The notes under the pieces are model-generated. The model had not been told where the DNA came from. It searched no databases and saw only the letters and a program-made list of their open reading frames with translations. A stretch of DNA of 64,000 nucleotides, taken from Iamia sp963728655 (GTDB lineage Bacteria; Actinomycetota; Acidimicrobiia; Acidimicrobiales; Iamiaceae). A program made the translations under genes and the position numbers. The stretch spans positions 1-64,000 of the forward strand of contig CAVSLD010000005.1 of NCBI GenBank assembly GCA_963728655.1, in the 5' to 3' direction. Shown here in pieces: positions 44,350 through 52,402 of the stretch. The first letter of the stretch is position 1. Each line of letters begins with the position of its first letter.

Positions 44350-45234
44350 TCAGCCGGGCAGGGTGGAGCCGAACTGCGACACCATCGTCGTGTAGGCGAC
44401 GACGGCGCAGGCCAGGCCGAGCACGACCGTCGCCCCCACGGCCACCAGGTCGCCCCGGCCGCGCACCCGGCGGGGCAGCTCGACCAGCAGGGCGCCGGCG
44501 GCGGCACCGCCGATGAGCCCGCCGACGTGGCCACCTATGGAGATGCCGGGGACGGCGAAGGTGAAGACCAGGTTGATCACCAGCACGGTGACGAGCCCGG
44601 AGCGCCGGAGGTCGATGCCGCGCTCGCGGGCCACCAGGAAGGCGCCGCCCATGAGGCCGAAGATGGCGCCGGAGGCACCGACGGTGACGGCCCGGGGGTC
44701 GACCAGCACGACCCCCAGGGCGCCGGCGAAGAGTGACGCGAAGTAGAGGGCGACGAAGCGCACCCGGCCCAGGGCCGGCTCCAGGAACTTGCCCAGGACC
44801 CACAGCACCCACATGTTCAGCCCGACGTGGAAGATGCCGTCGTGGAGGAAGCCGCTGGTGAGGAGGCGCCACGGCTCCTGGGGGACGAACGGCCCGAAGA
44901 GGGCGCCGTCGGCGCTCAGCCCGTCGAAGCCCCGGCTGGCCAGGAACGCACCGCCGGTCGACCAGCCCCCGCTGGTGCGCAGGGCGATGGTGCCGATGAA
45001 GACCGCGACGTTGACCGCGATGAGGACCTGGGTGGCGAGGGGCTGGGTGGCCAGGGCCGCCGGCCCCCGGTACACCTTCTGGGCCCCGGACCGGGTGCAC
45101 TCCGGGCAGTGGAAGCCGACCGACGCCTGGTGCATGCACGCCGGGCAGATGGGCCGGTCGCAGCGCTGGCAGACGATCCCGGCCACCCGGTCGGGGTGGC
45201 GGTAGCAGGTGCGGACGTCGGCCGGTGCGGTCAC
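44350..45234 (-). CDS. Rhomboid-family intramembrane protease with N-terminal zinc finger
   Basis: This 294-aa protein has an N-terminal B-box-like zinc site (CYRHP, CQRCDRPICPACMHQ, HCPEC). A six-TM rhomboid core follows. LHDGIFHVGLNMWVLW precedes the catalytic Ser in GASGAIFG and the catalytic His in GGHVGG. It cleaves membrane proteins within the bilayer. The GTG at 45234 is preceded by a TAGGAT box 10 nt upstream. The zinc finger plus rhomboid combination is common in actinobacteria. Confidence 0.93.
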   Translation of the reverse strand: MTAPADVRTCYRHPDRVAGIVCQRCDRPICPACMHQASVGFHCPECTRSGAQKVYRGPAALATQPLATQVLIAVNVAVFIGTIALRTSGGWSTGGAFLASRGFDGLSADGALFGPFVPQEPWRLLTSGFLHDGIFHVGLNMWVLWVLGKFLEPALGRVRFVALYFASLFAGALGVVLVDPRAVTVGASGAIFGLMGGAFLVARERGIDLRRSGLVTVLVINLVFTFAVPGISIGGHVGGLIGGAAAGALLVELPRRVRGRGDLVAVGATVVLGLACAVVAYTTMVSQFGSTLPG

Positions 45235-45332
45235 AGTGGCCCTGATCCTACCGGTGGGTCGGCGGCTCCCAGGGGGCGGGAGGCACCTGTCACCGCCTGG
45301 TGAGGGGCCGCTCGTCGCCGCGGGGGCTCCTC

Positions 45333-45389
45333 GCTCGGACAGCCCACGCCGCGCTCGCCTGGTCGGACTCGCCTGTCGGCTCGACCTCC
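45333..45389. repeat. Intergenic repeat sharing a pattern with 50591-50646
   Basis: Both stretches share GCTCGG, GCTCGC, GGTCGG and TCGCCTGTCGGCTCG in the same order with slightly different spacing. This one lies at the 3' end of the enoyl-CoA hydratase gene. A CACCAGGCGGTGACAGG-like duplicate of that gene's terminus lies at 45286-45302. Confidence 0.65.
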
Positions 45390-45391
45390 TG

Positions 45392-46174
45392 TCACCGCCC
45401 GGTGAAGGTGGCCCTCCCGGGCCCGTGCTCGCGGAAGGACGCCACGCCGATGCCGGCGTCGTCGGTGGCGAAGACCTGGGCGAAGAGCTCCTGCTCCAGG
45501 TCGAGCCCGGCCGCCAGACCCACGTCGAGGCCCCGGTCGACGGCCCGCTTGGCCAGGCCCTGGGCCACCACCGCGCCGGTGGCCAGCTCGGCGGCCCACG
45601 CGATGGCCGCGTCCTGGACCTCCTCCGCGGGGACGACCCGGTCGACGAGGCCGATGCGCAGCGCCTCCTCGGCGTCGACGGCCCGGCCCGACAGGATCAT
45701 GTCCTTGGCGCGCGACGGGCCGACGAGGCGGGCCAGGCGCTGGGTGCCGCCGCCCCCCGGGATGATGCCCAGGGCGATCTCGGGCTGGCCCAGGCGGGAA
45801 CGGTCCGACGCCATCCGCAGGTCGCAGGCCAGGGCCAGCTCGCAGCCGCCACCCAGGGCCACGCCGCTGATGGCGGCGATCACCACCCGGGGGATCTCGG
45901 CGACCGCGCCGAGCGCCCGGGTGAAGGCGGCGCCGACGGCACGCGCCTCGTCGGGGCCGCCGAACTCGGAGATGTCGGCCCCGGCGGCGAAGATGCGGTC
46001 GCCGCCCGTGACCACCACGGCCCCCGGCGGATCGTCGGCGAGGGCCTGGGCCGCTCCCTCGACCTGGCGCAGCACCTCGGTGGAGAGGGCGTTGACCTTG
46101 CCGTTCTCGATCCGCATCACGGCCACGCCGTCGTCGCGTCGGGTGGTGGCGACCAGGGGGGTGGGTTCATCCAT
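45392..46174 (-). CDS. Enoyl-CoA hydratase/isomerase family protein
   Basis: This 260-aa crotonase-fold protein has FAAGADISEFGGPDEAR, the oxyanion-hole segment AISGVALGGGCELALACDLRMAS, and LGQPEIALGIIPGGGGTQRLARLVG. These include the Glu positions used for hydration. It acts in beta-oxidation or a related acyl-CoA pathway. ATG at 46174 is preceded by TAGGTT 7 nt upstream, and no strong ribosome site is seen. Confidence 0.94.
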   Translation of the reverse strand: MDEPTPLVATTRRDDGVAVMRIENGKVNALSTEVLRQVEGAAQALADDPPGAVVVTGGDRIFAAGADISEFGGPDEARAVGAAFTRALGAVAEIPRVVIAAISGVALGGGCELALACDLRMASDRSRLGQPEIALGIIPGGGGTQRLARLVGPSRAKDMILSGRAVDAEEALRIGLVDRVVPAEEVQDAAIAWAAELATGAVVAQGLAKRAVDRGLDVGLAAGLDLEQELFAQVFATDDAGIGVASFREHGPGRATFTGR

Positions 46175-46181
46175 GGAGGCG

Positions 46182-46187
46182 AACCTA
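46182..46187 (-). promoter_or_regulatory. Predicted -10 box TAGGTT of the enoyl-CoA hydratase gene
   Basis: The box is 7 nt before the ATG at 46174; a leaderless start is likely. Confidence 0.5.
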
Positions 46188-46221
46188 GGACGTGGCGGAC
46201 CTGCGCCCGCCAGTCCCGCCG

Positions 46222-46476
46222 TCAGAGGCTGACAGCGGTCTCGGTGTCGAGGCCCACGGCCTCGACCGCGGTGACCCCCGGGACCCGGTCCTTCAAGATG
46301 CGCTCGACGCCGGCCTTCAGGGTGACGGTGGAGGCCGGGCAGCTCACGCACGCCCCGGTGAGCTCGACCTCGACCACGCCGGTGCCCTCGTCGAAGCCCC
46401 GGAGGAAGATGTCGCCGCCGTCGGCCTGGATGGCCGGGCGGATCGCCTCGATGGTGGTCTCGAGCTTCTCGTGCAC
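46222..46476 (-). CDS. NifU-like C-terminal (Fe-S scaffold) domain protein
   Basis: This 84-aa protein matches the NifU/NfuA C-terminal domain: IEAIRPAIQADGGDIFLRGF and the CVSCPASTVTLKAGVERILKDRVPGV segment with the CxxC cluster ligands. It probably carries or delivers [4Fe-4S] clusters. A GTG at 46476 gives the usual length; no N-terminal domain is attached. It lies 48 bp upstream of the enoyl-CoA hydratase gene on the same strand. Confidence 0.92.
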   Translation of the reverse strand: MHEKLETTIEAIRPAIQADGGDIFLRGFDEGTGVVEVELTGACVSCPASTVTLKAGVERILKDRVPGVTAVEAVGLDTETAVSL

Positions 46477-46658
46477 AGGTGTCGCTCTGGGTGAGGGGTC
46501 GGCGGGGCGGGAGCTCTCAGTCTCCCACGGCCGGCGGGGCGGTCCACCACCGGCACCAGGGGGAACAGGCGGGGCCGGGGCCCTGTTCCCGACCCCGAGG
46601 TGTCGCCCGTCACGGCGTCGGTGCCGGCGGCGACCCGTGGTCCACGGCGGTGCGTCCC

Positions 46659-46664
46659 TACCAT
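46659..46664 (+). promoter_or_regulatory. Predicted -10 box TACCAT
   Basis: The box lies 7 nt before the GTG at 46672 of the membrane protein and points to a leaderless transcript. Confidence 0.5.
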
Positions 46665-46671
46665 CGCCGGT

Positions 46672-48021
46672 GTGCCCCTCCTCGTCCTCGCCCACGGAAC
46701 CACCGGCCTGGCCGGCGACGGCGTCCCCGGCACGGCCCTCTACGTGGCCGTCGCCGCCCTCGCCGCGCTGGGCGTGGTCGGGCTGCGGGCGCGGGGTCCG
46801 GAGCCGCTGGGCGGACCGGCCGTCGCCCCGCTGACCGTCGACGGGTCCGAGGCCGGACCCTGGCCCGGCGACGCCCTCCCGCCGCCGGTCCGGGGCGCGG
46901 GCCAGGCCCTGGGGCTGGCCGCCCTGGTCGGCTTCCTGGCCGTGGGCTGGCTCGGGTCGGACCTCCTGGGCCTCAACCCGCTCCCCCTCGCCCTGCGCCT
47001 GGTGTGGTGGACGGTGCCCTTCCTCGCCCTGCTGCTCGGTGACTGGTGGCGCGTGGTCGACCCCCACGACGCCCTCGCCGGCCTGGTGGACCGGGCCCGG
47101 GGGCGGGCCGGGCCGGGCCCCGACGGGGTCGCGGTCGACCACGAGGCCGGGGACTGGTGGGTCCCGGCGCTGCTGCTCGCCTCCTTCGCCTGGATGGCGA
47201 CGTGCTGGATCGAGGGCCTCCGACCCCGCAACCTCGCCCTGTGGCTGACCCTCGTGACCGCCGTGCTCCTCGTGGGTGCGGTGGCCGGCGGCCGGGCGTG
47301 GGTGCGGCGCAGCTCGCCCCTCGCGGTGGTGTGCGGCACCGTCGCCGCCGCGTCCCCGGTGGCCTGGTCCGGGGGGCACCTGGCGGTGCGGTCCCCGTTC
47401 CGCGGCCTCGCCGCCCGGGCCGGCGGACGCCGGTCCCTCGCCGCGCTCAGCGTGGTCCTGGGCGCGGCGATCTGGGAGGCCGTGTCGGGCACCCAGTGGT
47501 GGTCCGACCTGTCCGGCGGCAGTGGCGACCAGGCCCTGGTGTGGTCGACCCTCGGCCTGGCGTGGTGCACCCTGCTCGTGGCCGGGGCCTGGGTGGTCGT
47601 GGGCCGGGCCGCCGAGCGGGTCGCGGCCCACGCCACCGACGCCGAGGTCGACGAGCCGCTGGGCCCCGACATGGCCGCCGCCCTCGGCCCCCTCGCCGCG
47701 GTGGCCGTGCTGGCCCACCAGCTCTCCACCTGGCTGGTCGACGTGCAGGACGTGGTGGTGCTGGGCCTGGACCCCTTCAGCAAGGGGTGGGACCTGCTGG
47801 GCACCGGCTCCTACCGGGCGGACGAGACCCTGCTCGGCCCCGGCGCCACGGCCTGGGTGCAGCTGCTGCTGGTGGCCGTGGGGCTGGGCCTCGGCCTGGT
47901 GGCCGGGTGGGACCGCCTCGCCGCCCGCACCGGTCGGGCCGTGCTGGACGCGGGCTGGACGATGGCCGTCTGGACGGGGGGCGTGGGGATGCTCGTCCTC
48001 TGGCTCCTCCTCGGCGCATGA
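46672..48021 (+). CDS. Polytopic membrane protein, unknown function
   Basis: This 449-aa protein has about 10-12 hydrophobic helices. It contains LRLVWWTVPFLALLLGDWWRVVDPHDALAGLVDRA, a Trp-rich segment and a loop with GPDGVAVDHEAGDWWVPALLL. Similar proteins occur in actinobacteria without assigned function. An N-terminal signal-like helix starts at GTG 46672. It overlaps the next small gene by ATGA. Confidence 0.78.
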   Translation: MPLLVLAHGTTGLAGDGVPGTALYVAVAALAALGVVGLRARGPEPLGGPAVAPLTVDGSEAGPWPGDALPPPVRGAGQALGLAALVGFLAVGWLGSDLLGLNPLPLALRLVWWTVPFLALLLGDWWRVVDPHDALAGLVDRARGRAGPGPDGVAVDHEAGDWWVPALLLASFAWMATCWIEGLRPRNLALWLTLVTAVLLVGAVAGGRAWVRRSSPLAVVCGTVAAASPVAWSGGHLAVRSPFRGLAARAGGRRSLAALSVVLGAAIWEAVSGTQWWSDLSGGSGDQALVWSTLGLAWCTLLVAGAWVVVGRAAERVAAHATDAEVDEPLGPDMAAALGPLAAVAVLAHQLSTWLVDVQDVVVLGLDPFSKGWDLLGTGSYRADETLLGPGATAWVQLLLVAVGLGLGLVAGWDRLAARTGRAVLDAGWTMAVWTGGVGMLVLWLLLGA

Positions 48022-48224
48022 CCACCACGACGCTGGTGCTGGCCCACCAGGGCGGGTGGGACGAGGTCCTCCTCGTGCTCACGCCCATCGGGATCTTCGC
48101 CGCCCTCCTCTTCCTCGCCAACCGGCGGGCCGACAAGGAGGTCCGGCGCCGGGCCGCGGCCCGGCCGACCCCCGGTCCGGACGACGCGCCGGACGGGTCC
48201 GGACCCGACGACGAGCCCGGCTGA
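48018..48224 (+). CDS. Small single-TM membrane protein
   Basis: This 68-aa protein has one TM helix (VLLVLTPIGIFAALLFLAN), followed by basic then acidic low-complexity residues. The ATGA overlap with the upstream polytopic gene suggests they form a complex or are expressed together. No family is recognised. Confidence 0.7.
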   Translation: MTTTTLVLAHQGGWDEVLLVLTPIGIFAALLFLANRRADKEVRRRAAARPTPGPDDAPDGSGPDDEPG

Positions 48225-48256
48225 CGGCACCCGGGCGACGGCGCCCCCGCTCCGGG

Positions 48257-48262
48257 TAGGTT
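48257..48262 (+). promoter_or_regulatory. Predicted -10 box TAGGTT of the TerB-COQ4 gene
   Basis: The box is 6 nt before the GTG at 48269; a leaderless start is likely. Confidence 0.5.
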
Positions 48263-48268
48263 CTGACC

Positions 48269-49267
48269 GTGGTGTTCGACGGCACCCCCGAACAGGCCCT
48301 GGCCCTGCTCGGCGCCATGGCCGACGTGGCCCGGGCCGGGCGCGACGGCGCGCTGAGCGACCTGGACCGCGCGGCACTGGGCTCGGCCGCCACCCTCGTC
48401 CTCCGCCTCCCCGACCCCGTCGACGTCGATGCCCTGCCCTCCACGCCGCCGGCAGCGCTGGCCACGTCCCTCGGCCACCTCGGTCGGGAGGCCCTCATCC
48501 CCCTGGTCGTCATGGCCACCGTCGACGGCTGTGTCGACCCGGCGGCCGCCGACCTCGTCCGCGACCACGCCGAGGCCCTCGGCCTCGATGCCCCTGCGGT
48601 GGACGACCTGGAGGAGGTGGTCCACGGCGAGCTGGCCCAGGCCCGGGCCGACATGCTGCGCCGCAACCGGGAGAGCATCACCGGCGAGTGGGTCGAGGAC
48701 ACGGCGACCTACGGCTCGTGGCTCATGCCCTACGGAGAGGCCCCCGACCCCCGGCTGGCCGAGCGCTACCGCACCCTCGCCGACCTGCCCGAGGGCTCCT
48801 TCGGACGGGCCTTCTCGGACTTCTACGCCCGCAACGGCTTCAGCCTCCCGGGTGAGCCGTCGTCGCCGACGGTGGACTTCACCACGCCCCACGACTCGGC
48901 CCACGTCCTCTCCGGCTACGACACGTCGGTCCAGGGCGAGCTGCTGGTGAGCACCTTCACCGCCGGGATGCACCGCGACCAGGCCCTGGCCGGACACATC
49001 CTCCCGGTCATCTTGAGCTGGCACCTCGGCGTCCCCCTGGCCGACCTGGCCGGCAGCACCACCGGCGCCCTCGACGCCCGCAAGCTCTGGGTGGCCTGGA
49101 GCAGGGGCGACGCCGTCGTCGGCGACACCTTCGGCCCCGACTGGGACTTCTGGGAGATGACGACGCAGCCCCTGGCCGAGGTGCGCCGGGCCATGGCGGT
49201 CGGGCCGCTCGACCCGGCCGACGCGGCCGGGGGCGAGGACCCCGACTGGTACCAGCCCTCCGCCTGA
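48269..49267 (+). CDS. COQ4-like protein with N-terminal TerB-like domain
   Basis: This 332-aa protein has two parts. Residues ~10-135 look helical and TerB-like (LGREALIPLVVMATVDGCVDPAAADLVRDHAEALGL). The C-terminal half carries the exact COQ4 zinc motif HDxxHx11E as HDSAHVLSGYDTSVQGE (H208, D209, H212, E224). It also has SFGRAFSDFYARNGF and LSWHLGVPLADL. COQ4 proteins act in ubiquinone biosynthesis and bind a metal with prenyl head groups. Most actinobacteria use menaquinone, so another isoprenoid or quinone substrate is likely. Neighbours give no pathway. Confidence 0.8.
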   Translation: MVFDGTPEQALALLGAMADVARAGRDGALSDLDRAALGSAATLVLRLPDPVDVDALPSTPPAALATSLGHLGREALIPLVVMATVDGCVDPAAADLVRDHAEALGLDAPAVDDLEEVVHGELAQARADMLRRNRESITGEWVEDTATYGSWLMPYGEAPDPRLAERYRTLADLPEGSFGRAFSDFYARNGFSLPGEPSSPTVDFTTPHDSAHVLSGYDTSVQGELLVSTFTAGMHRDQALAGHILPVILSWHLGVPLADLAGSTTGALDARKLWVAWSRGDAVVGDTFGPDWDFWEMTTQPLAEVRRAMAVGPLDPADAAGGEDPDWYQPSA

Positions 49268-49279
49268 CCGCGACCTGCC

Positions 49280-50539
49280 CTACTCGGCGCGGATGTCGGC
49301 GCCGACGGCGGTGAGCTTCTCCACGAACCGGTCGTAGCCCCGACCCACGTGGTCGGCGTCGGAGACGACGGTCTCACCCTCGGCCCCCAGGGCGGCCACC
49401 ACCAGGGCGGCGCCGGCCCGGATGTCGTGGGCCTTCACCGGCGCCCCCGAGAGGCGGGGCACGCCCCGGATGAGGGCGTAGTGGTGCTCGACCCGGATGT
49501 CGGCGCCCATGCGGGAGAGCTCGTCGACGTAGCGGAAGCGACCGCCGAAGATGTTCTCGGTGGCGATGGCGGCGCCGTCGGCCACCGACAGGGCGGCCAC
49601 CATCAGCGGCATGTAGTCGGTGGCCACGCCCGGGTACGGGAGGCTGTTGATGTCGACGGCGCGCAGGCGCCCGGGCGCCGAGGCCCACACCCCGTCGGGG
49701 TGGGCCGAGGTGCGCAGGCCCATGTCACCCAGCTTCTGCATGAGCATGTCCATGTGCTCGGGCCGGGCCTCCTCGAGGATCAGCTCGCCGCCGGCGACGG
49801 CCAGGGCGGTGAGGAAGGTGGCCGCCTCCAGCCGGTCGGGGATCACCTCGTGGTCGACGGGGTGCAGCGACCGCACGCCGTCGACGGTCACGGTGCTGCT
49901 GCCCGCCCCCAGCACGTTGGCGCCCATGCGGTTGAGGAACGCGGCCAGGTCGGCCAGCTCGGGCTCCTTGGCCGCGTTCTCGATGACCGTGGTCCCCTCG
50001 GCCAGCACCGCGGCCATGAGGGCGTTCTCGGTGGCGCCCACGCTGGGGAACTCGAGCACGATGCGGGTGCCGTGCAGGGCGTCGGCCCGGGCCTCGATGT
50101 AGCCGTGCTCGGTCCGCAGCTCCACGCCGAGGCGCCGGAGGGCATCGAGGTGCCAGTCGACGGGCCGCTGCCCGAAGTCGTCACCGCCGGGCATGGACAC
50201 CTTGGCCCGGCCCAGGCGGGCCACCAGCGGTCCCAGGACCACGATCGAGGCCCGCATGGCCTCGACCAGCTCGTAGGGCGCCTCGGGCACCGTGTCGGCG
50301 GGGGTGTCGATGGTGAGCACGTCGCCGGTGTGGGACACCTCCGAGCCCATGGCCCGCAGCAGGTCCGCCATGAGGCGGACGTCGGTGATGGCGGGCACGT
50401 TGCGGATGGTGAAGCGGCCCTCGCAGAGGAGGGTGGCCGCCATCAGCTTCAGGACCGAGTTCTTGGCCCCGGAGATGGGCACCCGTCCTTCGAGGGGGCC
50501 GGCGCCGCGCACCACGATCCGTTCCACCGGGCCCAGCAT
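49280..50539 (-). CDS. murA: UDP-N-acetylglucosamine 1-carboxyvinyltransferase, Cys-to-Asp variant
   Basis: This 419-aa protein has the EPSP-synthase-like fold and MurA landmarks: ISGAKNSVLKLMAATLL, RPVDWHLDALRRLGVE, FPSVGATENALMAAVLAEG and DSGIR-region equivalents late in the chain. It makes UDP-GlcNAc-enolpyruvate, the first step of peptidoglycan synthesis. The loop that normally holds Cys115 reads PGGDDFGQRPVD, so D120 replaces the Cys. This is the known fosfomycin-insensitive form, as in Mycobacterium tuberculosis. ATG at 50539 is chosen; GTG at 50527 is possible. Confidence 0.95.
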   Translation of the reverse strand: MLGPVERIVVRGAGPLEGRVPISGAKNSVLKLMAATLLCEGRFTIRNVPAITDVRLMADLLRAMGSEVSHTGDVLTIDTPADTVPEAPYELVEAMRASIVVLGPLVARLGRAKVSMPGGDDFGQRPVDWHLDALRRLGVELRTEHGYIEARADALHGTRIVLEFPSVGATENALMAAVLAEGTTVIENAAKEPELADLAAFLNRMGANVLGAGSSTVTVDGVRSLHPVDHEVIPDRLEAATFLTALAVAGGELILEEARPEHMDMLMQKLGDMGLRTSAHPDGVWASAPGRLRAVDINSLPYPGVATDYMPLMVAALSVADGAAIATENIFGGRFRYVDELSRMGADIRVEHHYALIRGVPRLSGAPVKAHDIRAGAALVVAALGAEGETVVSDADHVGRGYDRFVEKLTAVGADIRAE

Positions 50540-50590
50540 GCCAGGAGCGTCGGCGGAGACGCCCGTCGTCGTGGCGGGGGTCCTCGCCTC

Positions 50591-50646
50591 GCTCGGATGG
50601 CCATGCCGTGCTCGCTCGGTCGGCGTCGCCTGTCGGCTCGGCCTCC
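50591..50646. repeat. Intergenic repeat related to 45333-45389
   Basis: This stretch upstream of murA repeats the ordered blocks GCTCGG, GCTCGC, GGTCGG and TCGCCTGTCGGCTCG. It lies between the divergent murA and MFS genes. No palindrome strong enough to name is present. Confidence 0.6.
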
Positions 50647-50735
50647 GGACCCCGGTGCGCACTCGCCCGGCCCCTCCCTCCCCGGGCGGCCGGGCTGATG
50701 GCCGGGGGCGGTCACCCGTGGGCGATCATCGCGCC

Positions 50736-52391
50736 GTGCCCCGCGTCCGCCAGACCGTCGTCGTCGACCCGGCGACGGCCGAGGAGATGCTGGGACCCCG
50801 CCACGACCTGCTCGACGAGCGGCCGTGGACCCCCGACGACGACGCCGGCTGGGACGCCGGGGACCCCGACGCGACCCCGGCACCCGGCGCCGGGCCCGCG
50901 GCCCGGCACGCCACCTTCGCCCTCGAGCGGGGTCCGATGTCGGCCTACCGGCGCGACGTGACCGCCACGCCCTCCGCCGATGGTCGGGTCGAGGTCCACG
51001 AGGCGACCCGCTTCCGCTCCGCCCTCGGGTTCTGGGGCGCCTGGGTGACCCTCCCGGTGGCGCGGGGTCTGCGGCGCACGACGGGTCGCACCCGGCCCCG
51101 CAGCCCGTTCTGGGCGCCGCCCGACGCGCTCGACGCCCGCTCGGGGACCGTCCTCGGGCTGCTGCTCACCCTGGCCCTGGTGGCCGGCTACCTGGGCACG
51201 GTCATGACCCAGACGATCACCTTCGCGGCCGACGAGTTCGGCCGGGGCACGACCGCCCAGGGCGGGGCCCTGGCTGCGGTGCGGGTGGGCACGTTGGGGA
51301 GCCTGGTCCTGGTGTCCCTCGCCGACCGGCGGGGCCGGCGCCGCCTGCTGCTGGGGTCGCTGGTGGCGGCGATCCTCGCCACCGTGGCCGGGGCCTTCTC
51401 CCCCACCCTCGAGGTGCTCGGCGTCACCCAGACCCTGGCCCGGGGCTTCACCACGGCGGTGACCCTGCTGCTGGCCATCGTGGCCGCCGAGGAGATGCCC
51501 AAGGGCACCCGGGCCTACGCCATCAGCGTCATGACCATGACCGGGGCCCTGGGCGCGGGCCTGGCCATCTGGGCCCTGCCCCTCGCGGACGTCGGCACCC
51601 GGGGCTGGCGCATCCTCTACCTGCTGCCGGTGCTGGGCCTGCCCGTCGTGGCCCGGGTGCGCCGGACCCTGCCCGAGAGCCTGCGCTTCGTCCGCCCCCA
51701 CCGCTCGGCCACGGTGCTGCGGGGCCATGCCGGGCGCCTGGCCGCCATCGGCAGCGCCATGTTCTGCGCCTCGGCCTTCGGCGCCCCCAGCAGCCAGCTG
51801 CTGAACGACTTCCTGCGCGACGAGCGGGGCTTCTCGGCCGCCCGCATCTCGCTGTTCACCATCCTCACCAGCACCCCGGCGGGCATCGCCCTGGTGGCCG
51901 GGGGGCGCCTCGCCGACACCCGAGGTCGGCGCCACGTGGTCGCCCTCGGGGTGGCCGGCGGGGCCGTCCTCGCCTCGGCCGGCTTCACCGCCCACGGCTG
52001 GCCACTGTGGGCTGCCAACCTGGGCGGCACCATGCTCGGGGCCCTGGCCGTGCCCGCCCTGGGCGCCTACGGCCCCGAGCTGTTCCCCACCGCGGCGCGG
52101 GGCAAGGCCAACGGGATCCTCCAGCTCCTGTCGGTGGCCGGCAGCGCCCTCGGCCTGGTGGTGGCCGGCATCGCCAAGGACCGCTGGGGCCAGCTCTCCG
52201 ACGGGATCTTCCTCCTCCTGCCCCTCGGCCTCCTGGTGGCCGTGCTGGCCCTGACCGTGTTCCCGGAGACGGCCCGGCGCGAGCTGGAGGACATCAACCC
52301 CGAGGACGACCTCGCCGCCCCCGCCCACGGGGCCTCGGGGCCGCGGGCCGAGCGCCCCCCTGCCGGGACCGCACTGCCCCCGCTCCCCTAG
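50736..52391 (+). CDS. MFS transporter (sugar-porter-like) with long N-terminal domain
   Basis: This 551-aa protein has a soluble N-terminal ~125 residues of unknown fold. About 12 TM helices follow, beginning TVLGLLLTLALVAGYLGTVMTQTITFAADEFGRG. It contains SLADRRGRRRLLLGSLVAA (motif A), GRLADTRGRRHVV (second motif A), PESLRFVR and a sugar-porter-like FPETARRELEDINPED end. The substrate is unknown. The GTG at 50736 follows GATCAT and six bases. Its stop overlaps the -10 box of the L,D-transpeptidase. Confidence 0.88.
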   Translation: MPRVRQTVVVDPATAEEMLGPRHDLLDERPWTPDDDAGWDAGDPDATPAPGAGPAARHATFALERGPMSAYRRDVTATPSADGRVEVHEATRFRSALGFWGAWVTLPVARGLRRTTGRTRPRSPFWAPPDALDARSGTVLGLLLTLALVAGYLGTVMTQTITFAADEFGRGTTAQGGALAAVRVGTLGSLVLVSLADRRGRRRLLLGSLVAAILATVAGAFSPTLEVLGVTQTLARGFTTAVTLLLAIVAAEEMPKGTRAYAISVMTMTGALGAGLAIWALPLADVGTRGWRILYLLPVLGLPVVARVRRTLPESLRFVRPHRSATVLRGHAGRLAAIGSAMFCASAFGAPSSQLLNDFLRDERGFSAARISLFTILTSTPAGIALVAGGRLADTRGRRHVVALGVAGGAVLASAGFTAHGWPLWAANLGGTMLGALAVPALGAYGPELFPTAARGKANGILQLLSVAGSALGLVVAGIAKDRWGQLSDGIFLLLPLGLLVAVLALTVFPETARRELEDINPEDDLAAPAHGASGPRAERPPAGTALPPLP

Positions 52392-52394
52392 CAT
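52389..52394 (+). promoter_or_regulatory. Predicted -10 box TAGCAT of the L,D-transpeptidase
   Basis: The box overlaps the MFS stop codon (TAG 52389-52391) and is 8 nt before the GTG at 52403. Confidence 0.5.
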
Positions 52395-52402
52395 CCGGCG
52401 CT

